Positions 43,845-52,231 of a DNA stretch of 64,000 nt are shown piece after piece; position 1 is the stretch's first letter, and the number at the start of each line of letters is the position of its first letter. The notes beneath the pieces were generated by a model. That model was not told the DNA's origin and made no database searches. It saw only the letters and a program-made list of their open reading frames with translations. The position numbers and the translations under genes are program-made. Source of the stretch: Rhynchopus euleeides (taxonomy: Eukaryota; Euglenozoa; Diplonemea; Diplonemida; Diplonemidae); assembly GCA_963210315.1 (NCBI GenBank), contig OY723291.1, positions 1,054,001-1,118,000 of the forward strand. Direction: 5' to 3'.

Positions 43845-44459
43845 TTACGGGTGCGCGGATCTCATGTGCTCGTCGCGCTTTACAGTGGTTTTAAAGAGCT
43901 CGAAACAAACACAGCAACGCTTTTGTGTCAGCACGCGCGAATGGTGACTGAGGTAGTGCTGGCTCAGTCCCTTCGATTTTGTCCGTTTGCCGCACTCCTG
44001 GCATGTGACAGTGCAAGTCTGACACGGCGCGTTGTTTTGTGGCCGATGTGCAGCATCATAATGCGCAAACAGTGCTTCTCTCGTGTGGACAACTTTGGAG
44101 CACACAATGCAGATATGCTGCTGCACAGGCACTGTACCGGATGGCGTTGGTTCTGGCACTTCTGGCACATCCTCGCTGTTGCCCCAGGATTTGGACTTGC
44201 AGATGCATGCGAGCAGCGTTGCCTTTGGAGTGGTGTTTTCTGGGTCGCCCAGAAATTGTTGGCCCCATCGCCCCCTTTTTGTGACGTGAGATCCAAGGCC
44301 GAGGGACTCGAGTCTCCGCTGCAGTGCTGCCGTTGCTCCCTTCCAACAAGCGTTCCTCGCAGTGACACAGCAGCAAAGCTTTATCGCGCCGAACTTCAGG
44401 AGGGTCGGGGTGCTCGGTTGGTCCAGCAGGCCGCACCCCTTGCCTTTGGTCCTCTGCAT
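43845..44459 (-). CDS. C2H2 zinc-finger protein of the 43397 element, possibly partial
   Basis: Three finger-like units: CIVCSKVVHTREALFAHYDAAH, whose ligand spacing is C-x2-C...H-x4-H; CQECGKRTKSKGLSQHYL followed by SHH; and CCVCFELFKTTVKRDEHMR ending in SAHP. The N-terminal half is Lys/Gly-rich without a domain. The frame stops right after the third finger, at CCCGTAAGT on the coding strand, which is also a good splice donor. The upstream frame at 44396-44695 overlaps its 5' part in a different phase, so the two may be joined by splicing or a frameshift. DNA binding to the element ends is a plausible role, by inference. Confidence 0.68.
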   Translation of the reverse strand: MQRTKGKGCGLLDQPSTPTLLKFGAIKLCCCVTARNACWKGATAALQRRLESLGLGSHVTKRGRWGQQFLGDPENTTPKATLLACICKSKSWGNSEDVPEVPEPTPSGTVPVQQHICIVCSKVVHTREALFAHYDAAHRPQNNAPCQTCTVTCQECGKRTKSKGLSQHYLSHHSRVLTQKRCCVCFELFKTTVKRDEHMRSAHP

Positions 44460-44695
44460 TTCTCGCTCAGGTTTCCCTTTCGGTATTCAGCCTCTTCGCG
44501 CAGAGGGGTTTCCTTCTTCGCGACAGTTTTTCGCGAGAGCCCGAGTTGAGGGGGTTTCTCCCCGGCCTCCGCCACCTTCTGACGCAACGCTTTCGACATC
44601 TCCCCACACTTGCGGCCAGACAGCTGAGCATCGAACCTGTGCTCACGCAGGCCTTCTCCCACCAGGGCCAGGCGGATATCCTCCTCGACCGGCAT
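44396..44695 (-). CDS. short hypothetical frame of the 43397 element
   Basis: 99 residues from ATG 44695, preceded on this strand by CATTGCAG (acceptor-like) 8 nt before it. The sequence MPVEEDIRLALVGEGLREHR and SGRKCGEMSKALRQKVAEAG looks like helical protein, and the end becomes basic. It overlaps the zinc-finger frame by 64 nt and could be its first exon or shifted start. Confidence 0.5.
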   Translation of the reverse strand: MPVEEDIRLALVGEGLREHRFDAQLSGRKCGEMSKALRQKVAEAGEKPPQLGLSRKTVAKKETPLREEAEYRKGNLSEKCRGPKARGAACWTNRAPRPS

Positions 44696-44867
44696 GGTGC
44701 CTCCTGCAATGGAAGAGTGAGTGCAGCTTTGATAGTGGCTAGTTGATACCCAAATGTTGAAACCGTAGAGAAAAAGGCACAAGTGATCATTTACCAGGGT
44801 CAGAGGTCAGGGGCTTGGGGCTGTCAGTATTTCGCTGATGCATCATGTTTCTCTCCTCCTGGCTCGC

Positions 44868-45716
44868 TCAAAGGTCTGCACTGTGGAACACGGTCGGCGT
44901 GGAGTCGCCGATGGTGTCGGCGTTGGCATCCCCGCCATCACTGCCGTCTCCACCATCATCTTCGGTGCCCTCATCCCCACCATCTTCTTCATCATCATCA
45001 TCGTCCCCCATCAGCAGCTTCCACTTGCTGCCATCACTTGCTGTCGTGTCCATTGCTGAACCTTGCTTGGTCAGCAACGGACACTTGACGGAAATGATGC
45101 CGTCCTCATCACGCGCCTCTGCCTTGACCTGCAGATTGAGCAGGCACTCTGGCGGGATGATGAGGACCGTGGAGTACTCGCCCTTCGGAAGATCATTAGT
45201 CTTCCGCAGGCGTGTCCACGAGAGCGTCACCTGGTGGCCGTTCTGGGAACAGCTGAGGAGCTGCGCAAACCCCACCTCCACTGCGAAGGCGTAGTACAGG
45301 TTGGCGCCCTCCTTCTTGCGAGCCCCCGAGAACTGGGGGTAGGCCACCTTGTTGGCCTTCGGTGGCCCGGTCTTCTGCTGGGTCTTCTGTGCCTGTTTCT
45401 TCTCCGCCTCGTACAGCTTCACCATAGCTGCAGCGGTACCGATAGGTGCCGCGGGGCAGGCGTCGGCCATCTCCTTGAGCCCTGTCGGGTGGTCCTTCCC
45501 GTTGCTCTTCCGGAGGCCCAACCCGACAAACTCGATGTCTGACCCGCTATTGACACGGGCAGCGTACATCGTGCGACCATCCTTCAGCGCGGTCGACTTG
45601 CTGATCACTCCACCCCCCAGCTTCTCATACTTTTTGTACAGGGCAAGACTGATGATGGGATCAGTCGACTTGATGGTAGTATCCGTCAGCTTGCCGAGAA
45701 GCTGCTTCAGGGTCAT
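44868..45716 (-). CDS. acidic-tailed protein of the 43397 element
   Basis: A 282-residue product from ATG 45716. N-terminal ~75 residues are mixed helix/strand (TMYAARVNSGSDIEFVGLG); the middle is Lys/Gln-rich; residues ~165-240 are strand-rich (GEYSTVLIIPPE; DGIISVKCPLL) and end KWKLLMG followed by a long Asp/Glu/Gly tail. A strand-rich core with an acidic tail resembles the layout of single-stranded-DNA-binding proteins, but this is only a layout argument. A diverged, frameshifted relative lies in the 48194-50484 element. No known family was recognised. Confidence 0.72.
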   Translation of the reverse strand: MTLKQLLGKLTDTTIKSTDPIISLALYKKYEKLGGGVISKSTALKDGRTMYAARVNSGSDIEFVGLGLRKSNGKDHPTGLKEMADACPAAPIGTAAAMVKLYEAEKKQAQKTQQKTGPPKANKVAYPQFSGARKKEGANLYYAFAVEVGFAQLLSCSQNGHQVTLSWTRLRKTNDLPKGEYSTVLIIPPECLLNLQVKAEARDEDGIISVKCPLLTKQGSAMDTTASDGSKWKLLMGDDDDDEEDGGDEGTEDDGGDGSDGGDANADTIGDSTPTVFHSADL

Positions 45717-46387
45717 GTGGCTCAACCCATCAGCATCACGCTAGACAACGTACGTGTTGATCCAAGCACGTACAAACACCGTCATGTCCACAGCGCTGGC
45801 GAGGGCCTGCGCTGCAGTACGCTTTGCCGCTGGCATTGATTGGTGTGGCTCGTCTGGGTGGCCTGGGTGGTGATGATGGTATCTTGGGGTATCTTGGCCT
45901 GGGTGGTGATGAGGGTACGGTATCTTGGAGACTGCCTTGTGGGTTGTGCAAGGGTTGGGGGCTGGGGCGAAAATTTGCCTGGCAGAAAAGTGATCACCTT
46001 CATGAAGTAGGTTGCTCTGTCAAACTGACACAGTTTGTCAGAGTCAAGATCCCTCGAACAATGAAAATCCACGAGAACAGCCGTCGCACATGCACTTGAG
46101 GCCCCATCAAGTAGGAATTGTAAATGGAAAGTAATGGGGGGGTGGGTCTGTGCAGGGAAGATAGCTCGGCGTGAAAAATAACCTGATGCCATGCAAGGTA
46201 CTCCCCTAGTTTTCAATGGAAATTGGCCCATATCAACAGGAAATGGCTGGAACACCCGTCGTTTCAGCAGGTTCACCCGTCGACTCGACGGGTGGGCCCG
46301 TCGAGTCGACGGGTGCCGCCTGTCGAGTTTTCACCCGTCGTCCCGACTAGTCGACCCCACCCGTCACTGCCCGACTAGTCCGTGGTG

Positions 46388-48193
46388 CCCCCTCAGCGAC
46401 CTATAACATGCATCTCTCCCTGCCCCCCTCTCCCGTCTTTTTCACCGTCGCAGTAACAGTGTCACTCGCAGGGGGAATTCGTGTCAACAACAAGGCTACC
46501 TTCGTTCTTTTTACCTCACGCTGTCTCATGCCAGAAAAAAATGACTACACCACTGCCTCCTCCCGTATTGCTTCATGGGCTGTGCGCGTGTGTGAGGGGT
46601 GGTGCAGTAACTTTGCTGCATTGCGGGTGGGGGAGATGCACTTACGTTGACTTGGTTTCTTTTATGCTTTGTTTTTACTGGGTCCGTTGGGCCAAGTCTG
46701 GAGGGGCATGCGTGGACGCGTGTAATATAGCCGTGCAAAGGGTGAAATCGTATGGGGGGGGGGGGGGGACGTGTGTGTGGTTGTGGTGGTACCATCAGAG
46801 CTCGATGTGACCTACACTCAATGGGAGGAGGGCCTGTTCGCTGCGCTGAAATGGTGTGTTTATGGTGCATTTCTCCGAGGTTTGCGGGAAATTACACCGA
46901 GCACTGCCGAAAGCTGCCGGACAGCGAAGGCTGCTCTTGAAACAAGCAGTATGCGTGGTTTGTGACAAACGGCTCCGATGCTGCCCAGCAGCAGAAGCAA
47001 AGTATAAGCAGGGCCCCGCCGGTCGCGCGGGGGTGACTCTCGTGTGCCAAATGTCTGTGAGAAACAACAACCGTCCCACTACTGTTGGGCGCCGATATGC
47101 ATTCAATATTGGTCGTTGCAGATCAGCTTGAAAGCCATACACGATCCCATTCGGTGGTGGTATTTGCCACAATCGGTTTGTGCCTGTGGCGTTAAAGCGC
47201 CTCTTCCCCCTCTTCGAGACACCAGCTCATCTGTCCCGCTGGTGTGCGCACACACACACCCCGCACCCCGCACCCCCCACCGCTCTGCTGGTGATTTATC
47301 TTCTTTATTTGTTTCACATGCATTGATGTTTTCGGGGGCACACTGCAATGTGGGCAGGCGACAGCTTGTTCACGCCACCTGTGCTCGGTAATTTGGGGCA
47401 CCAAAAGCCTGCAGTAGAAGTGCAGAGCGGCGCAGCCGCCAGATATTTTCCATTCGGTAGATCCGCTCGGACCCTTCACAAGACAACGTGACTAATATAT
47501 TTTCAATGGTGCCCCATCCCAGCAGATGAGAACGCCTTGCCTCCGATGTCTCCCCATTCCCGGAAGCAGGCCCCAAGCATTTCTGGAAGCCTGAGCACCA
47601 AACCGTTGCAACCCATCGCCCCCGGCCCGCATGCATGTCTGAGTTGCGCGAGAGATCGGATTAGCCCCTTTCCTCCCCAGGATCCCGAGTGACCCACCAG
47701 AGCTGGATCCTGGGTCGCAGGGCATGCTTTCATGTGCTTGTGGGAGGAGGAGGCAGTGGTGGGTGAGGGAGAGGGTCGGTTGGTTTCTATCCCTCCCGGC
47801 ACGGGTGACGGTGTGAATTATTCCTCTGCAGACATCCAAGGTGATGCTCAGTGTGTGTGTGTGTGTGCGAGAGAGGGGCTCTTGCCCCGCTTATTTTTTT
47901 TGCGTAAGATAAAAGACGCAGCGGGATTATCTGTCTTTCCTTCGAATGATGTTCGGGAAATGTTGGCAATGCCAGTTTGACGTTTTCCGCATCCCCCTGC
48001 ATCGGTGGTTAGTGGTTGTCGCCGCAATAACATGAGGTCGAATTTGCGCGTGTCAGATTTGGGCCCAGTTTCGCGCGCCATCTGTTGAGCGAGTCGAAGC
48101 AACGAATGAACCTGGCATTAGCTGCTGGCTGCGATGCCAGCGCATTGCCAACACCGCAAAACCCCCCAAAAAAACAAACAGGAAACCCCCCCT
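46388..48193. other. intergenic between two elements
   Basis: No gene supported. Includes a 12-G run near 46755 and a GT run near 47852-47868. Confidence 0.55.
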
Positions 48194-48639
48194 CACGGTG
48201 GCCTGGTCAGCTGACTGACCAGGTTTTGACCAGGTCCAAATCTGACCAGGTCATGACCAAATCTGACCTGGTCATGACCATGTCATACCTGGTCATGACC
48301 AGGTCATTTTCACCCATTTTAACCGGGGGGGAACATGTTGAGTGGCCAAGCAGGGGGAACAATTCGCATATTCCGGACTCTCTCCGGCCGTTGTGGAAAG
48401 TATGGGTCAAAAGGGTTCAACCATACCCCGAGTCGAGAAAGAAGTCGAAGCTTGAATCATGTTGGACACAAGGGGAAAATGGTCAAAATTGGCCCAAAAT
48501 TACCAAAAAAAATGAGGCCCCCTGCCCAGGTTCCCTGCCCACCTGGACGCACTCAAGTGCCTCACACCGGGTCCCTCCCCCTGGTGGTATCCCAAAAAAG
48601 TGTCGAGGAGGTCTGCATCATCCCAGGCCACGCAGAAGG

Positions 48640-49413
48640 CGTCGAAGGGCCGCCAAGGGTGGTGTGGAGGAGAAGGATGCAGGGCCCAACACCCTGCTCT
48701 CCTTCGTCAAGCTTTACATTGAAAAGCGGAAGGGCGGCGAGCTGTTTCACAGCAGCCTCGCGGCGCTGTTTGAAAAGCCATCGCACCACCCACTGACAAG
48801 GAGTGGGGCAGGAAGCTGACACAGAGTGAAGAGGCCGACAAGAACAAGGCCAAGACACTGCCCGCAGTCTACTCCATGCGTGTCTCTGGCAACACGCGTC
48901 GGAGGCGGCATGAAGCGCCTCACGAGCGCCGACAAGAACTCGTCCGAGTACGAGGTGCTGACGGAAGCGGGGTGCTCGGATGAGGTGCTGGGAACCGATA
49001 TGAAGAGGCTGCCCACCGCTCAGAGCGCGGTGGGCAGTACTTCTTCGAAGGCAGCTGATAAACAACTGATCCCGAACGACGGATCGGTCATGACTGTCAC
49101 GGTCATGAGGGACCTGCCCTACAAGAGCGAGGTTCCGAATGGTCTGCACGCCCGAACGTTCATTGTGGCGGTGGGGGCAACACCACAGGCAACGCAGGGG
49201 CAGGGTGTCGTGACCATCGACATCCAGTTGGTGAACGCGGTGATGAGGCAGGCGGTGGTGACAAAGAAGCCCGACCAGTGGGCGTGCCTCAACGTCGCCG
49301 TGAGTGACAACGACAAGGATGCTGACCCCGCTGGACCCGAGCATCCCGATGCAAGCGAGGACGAGGAGGACGAGAGTCCCATCGGCAGTGCCGTAACGGT
49401 TGACCACATCTGA
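48640..49413 (+). pseudogene. frameshifted relative of the acidic-tailed element protein
   Basis: The C-terminal frame from ATG 48910 to the TGA at 49411-49413 matches the 44868 protein in order: a strand-rich block (PNGLHARTFIVAVG; GQGVVTIDIQLVNA), DQWACLNVAV, then an acidic tail (DASEDEEDES). Upstream, a different frame reads TLPAVYSMRVSGN, like TMYAARVNSG in the other copy, and a third frame reads LLSFVKLYIEKRKGGELF. At least two frame changes near 48800 and 48895 are needed to connect them, so the gene looks broken, unless short introns explain it. I do not see intron borders there. Confidence 0.65.
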
Positions 49414-49580
49414 TTGTGATACTTTTCAAAGGGGGTCTTCGCTACGGGGTGATCGTCAGTGCATTTTGGTGCCTTTCCTGTTGAATTGGCTGAAAACTGA
49501 CGAAGATTGACGAAGGATAACGACTCAGCGAAGACCCCCAAAGAGTGTAAAAGAATGGAGAAGGGAGTACCCTGCCTTGA

Positions 49581-50155
49581 ATGCCTCAGGACCCTCAGGA
49601 TCCTCAGAACTGCCACCTATTTGCTCTCTCCGACGAAGCGTTCGAGAGGGAGAATGGGGAGAGGAAATTGCGGGCCAGGACAACATCTGCTCGTTTCCGG
49701 GAGAGGGACCTGATGGTGTTCGAGCTGGCAACCTATGCCCCCGCGCCAGTTTCGGCAACGACCCCGCAAGAATCTTCGTGTACCCTTTTGCAATACAATG
49801 TCATATCGTTGTGCGGGAAGTGCATGACAGCGGGTCCCGTATGGATGAAAAACTTCGATTCGTTTCGGCACCGTCTCAGGACTCTCGGTAGCAGTCGGGT
49901 AACCCCTGTCGGCCCGATCGATTCGCTCGGCAAGTGTTCCGATGGCTGGTTACTGACTGGCGATGCTGCCTGCAACACGCGGTGGTCTCCGTATTTGCCT
50001 CTGCGACAAGCAGCCGCCAATCCACACCCAGGATGCGAAGGACGGCGTGTTAGGCAAGGCAGCACTGGCCTGTGAAGCCGACGACGACAACGAAGATCCC
50101 GAAGAAGAGGAAGAAGGAGAAGAATGTGAAGAAGCGGAAGAAGGCAGAAAGCTGC
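49581..50155 (+). pseudogene. degraded second reading region of the 48194 element
   Basis: One frame gives FALSDEAFERENGERKLRAR and CGKCMTAGPVWMKNFDSFRH, the latter like an odd zinc-finger; it stops at 50075. A second frame continues past it as an acidic run (DDDNEDPEEEEEGEECEEAE) and KFRRR. The phase change suggests a broken or spliced gene. No function assigned. Confidence 0.4.
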
Positions 50156-50493
50156 TGATCATGAAGTTTCGTCGCCGACCCCACCCTCCCCTCCCCCGCC
50201 ACCCCCCTGCACTGCAGCATATTTTATTGGTAATTTTGGGCCAATTTTGACCATTTTCCCCTTGTGTCCAACATGATTCAAGCTTCGACTTCTTTCTCGA
50301 CTCGGGGTATGGTTGAACCCTTTTGACCCATACTTTCCACAACGGCCGGAGAGAGTCCGGAATATGCGAATTGTTCCCCCTGCTTGGCCACTCAACATGT
50401 TCCCCCCGGTTAAAATGGGTGAAAATGACCTGGTCAAGATTTGACCAGGTTTTGACCTGGTCAGGGTCTGACCAGGCCACCGTGCTCCCCCCC

Positions 50494-51120
50494 CCCCCCC
50501 CCCCCGACGCACTTGAGGATCACACTACTACAAACACTGCTTCCTCTCAGCATCCGGACCTGCTCCCGTCTTCCGTTCAACAACCGGGCTCTGCCCTTCC
50601 TTCCAACACACACGAGCACCATGTTACAGCCCCGATGGACGAGGCTTTGCTGCCACCCCCCGCACCTACAGGTGATGGTGCTACTGATACTACGGATACA
50701 TCTTCGCAGGCAGTTTACTCCTGCCCTAAATGTCACAGCACGGTCACGAAACAGGGAACGCCATTCACTCAGGCGGGCGTCGCCATTCACCTTAGTAAGT
50801 GTCGGCGCCGTACACCACGTCTCGGCCTTTCTGTTCAACACCCTGCACTTGCACAGACGTTGGACCACGACCTCCCTTTGACATGTATCTCTCAAGAACC
50901 CGTGACGATCCTCTCGACGAGTTCATCCCAACATCGGTTCGTGTGCCACATTTGTGGCTCGACCACAAATAGTTCTTGTGTCCCCTTTAAAAGTGAATGG
51001 GCCCTGAAGATGCATGTACTCAGCCACACACGTGACGACGTCGTCTCGGTTGATGAAGCTTCATCTGACTCAGAACAGCCTCCGCGCAAAGCTCCGCGCC
51101 ATTCGGTCAGAAATGCTTAA
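50494..51120 (+). CDS. orphan C2H2-type zinc-finger frame, possible retrotransposon N-terminus
   Basis: The frame runs to TAA at 51118-51120. Two fingers are visible: SCPKCHSTVTKQGTPFTQAG with VAIHLSKC (C2HC type) and FVCHICGSTTNSSCVPFKSE with WALKMHVLSHT (C2H2). Before them the sequence is Ser/Thr/Pro-rich; after them acidic and basic Ser-rich (SSDSEQPPRKAPRH). Such fingers in a disordered N-terminus occur in site-specific non-LTR retrotransposons, but no reverse transcriptase follows. The start is uncertain because the frame is open back through the right arm of the neighbouring element. Confidence 0.5.
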   Translation, partial: PPPPDALEDHTTTNTASSQHPDLLPSSVQQPGSALPSNTHEHHVTAPMDEALLPPPAPTGDGATDTTDTSSQAVYSCPKCHSTVTKQGTPFTQAGVAIHLSKCRRRTPRLGLSVQHPALAQTLDHDLPLTCISQEPVTILSTSSSQHRFVCHICGSTTNSSCVPFKSEWALKMHVLSHTRDDVVSVDEASSDSEQPPRKAPRHSVRNA

Positions 51121-51417
51121 ACTTTCTCTCGCCTCTTACGGTATGCGGGGTACATACGACCCTCAGGGACTCAGCGCCCTTGCCATGCATAGCTGAAGTT
51201 GGGGACCCCCCCCCCCCCCCCGATGAGTTTCCCCCCCCCCCCCGCCGTTATACGGCAGGATGCCTCTGCTCTTGCCGTGACCCGTGGAGCCGGGCTACGA
51301 TCCACACTTTTTTATCCTTTTCTTTTCTTTTTCTTTTCTCCTTTTATCTTTTTACGTCAATACTTTTTCTCCCCCCTACCCCCCCTACTCTCCCACCCCC
51401 CCCCCCTAGGGGGGGTC

Positions 51418-51426
51418 AAATGCCAC
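51418..51426. repeat. 9-bp target duplication, left, copy 2
   Basis: AAATGCCAC, compared with AAATGTCAC at 52212-52220; one difference. Confidence 0.75.
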
Positions 51427-52211
51427 CAGGCATGTCGCTAAGCGTCGACCGTCGACCCAGTGATTTTGGGTTTCCCCCCCCATAAAAAAGCGTCGACCCA
51501 GCGTCGACCCAGTGGAACTGGGTTGCCATTCAAGCCTGGACCAAGCGTCAACCCATTCCGGGTCGACGCTAACCTAGCGTTGACCCGGTTCCACTGGGTC
51601 GACGCTCACCAAGCGTCGACCAAGCGTCAACCCACTTTCACTGGGTCGACGTCGAAGAGAGTATGGTTTTGCAGGAACAGATGCTCACTACCGTGGCCTC
51701 CGGCGGCTGGGGGGCTCCGCCCCCCAGACCCCCCTGTATAGCGTGTGCACACAGGTCAGGAATCCAACAGCTCCAGTAGCCTCAGGAGGACGCAGCCAAC
51801 TCACACAGAATCTGTACGCCCACAATGAACAGATGTTCACTACCGTGGCCTCCGGCGGCTGGGGGGCTCCGACCCCCAGACCCCCCATCTCGCGTGCCCG
51901 TCTAGTAACCAAGTCCTTGCGCTTCAACGGCCGTGGCATATCAGGGGGTAAATCATGGTCCCGAAAGCCATTTTTTGGGTTTCTTCCGGCACCCGAGGAT
52001 GGCGCGAGCGGGAGAGGAACCACGGAAGGAACCCAGCGCCTCACACCGTGCCCACCTAGCGGTCCACCGACGGGAAAATTAGGCAACAACACGAGCGCGC
52101 GCGAAGCGCGCGCGAGAAAAATTGACCCCTAGTGTTTCCCCCTGATCCCCCCCCAAAACAGGAGCGTCAACCCACCAAATCTCCATAATCGAAAAGTTAG
52201 CGACAGGCCTG
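51427..52211. mobile_element. MULE-like non-autonomous element, copy 2
   Basis: A 785-bp sister of 22522-23388 with the same inverted ends (CAGGCATGTCGCTAA at 51427-51441; TTAGCGACAGGCCTG at 52197-52211). It has a shorter GCGTCGACCCA array, two hairpin repeats and the same right-hand GCGCGCG palindrome. The 9-bp target duplication has one mismatch. Confidence 0.85.
51675..51887 (-). repeat. dispersed hairpin repeat, pair 5
   Basis: Copies at 51675-51735 and 51827-51887 (loop-side variant GCTCCGACCCCC), minus orientation, starts 152 nt apart. Confidence 0.9.
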
Positions 52212-52220
52212 AAATGTCAC
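52212..52220. repeat. 9-bp target duplication, right, copy 2
   Basis: AAATGTCAC directly after the right end of the element; next to the start of another inverted-repeat element. Confidence 0.75.
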
Positions 52221-52231
52221 CCTTTTACGTG

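Larger units (their letters stand above)
43397..46387. mobile_element. 2.99-kb element with 274-bp terminal inverted repeats
   Basis: Left arm 43397-43670 and right arm 46114-46387 are inverted copies, beginning CACCACGGACTAGTCG. The inner ~150 bp are nearly identical; the outer part carries a diverging array of CGACGGGTG / CACCCGTCG units in both orientations. The interior encodes on the minus strand an acidic-tailed protein, a short conserved-looking frame and a C2H2 zinc-finger frame. Both flanks are C-runs, so a target duplication cannot be read with confidence. No known transposase motif was recognised. The combination may be a new superfamily, or a derivative that depends on a helper. 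Confidence 0.85.
48194..50484. mobile_element. 2.29-kb element with ~260-310-bp terminal inverted repeats
   Basis: Left arm 48194-48506 and right arm 50227-50484 are inverted copies starting CACGGTGGCCTGGTCAG. The outer parts are arrays of TGACCAGGT / ACCTGGTCA units; the left array has extra units, hence the longer arm. Inner parts share CCTTGTGTCCAACATGATTC and neighbours. The interior holds a frameshifted relative of the 44868 protein and an uncertain second frame. The flanks are C-runs, so target duplication is unreadable. Confidence 0.84.
50485..51426. other. inter-element DNA with a C2H2 frame
   Basis: A C-run, then the zinc-finger frame below, then a T/C-rich stretch (51305-51410) up to the next element. 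Confidence 0.6.

Noticed and set aside
43397-46387. repeated CGACGGGTG units as a CRISPR array
   Set aside because: Units are short, in both orientations, without regular spacers, and lie in transposon ends of a eukaryote.
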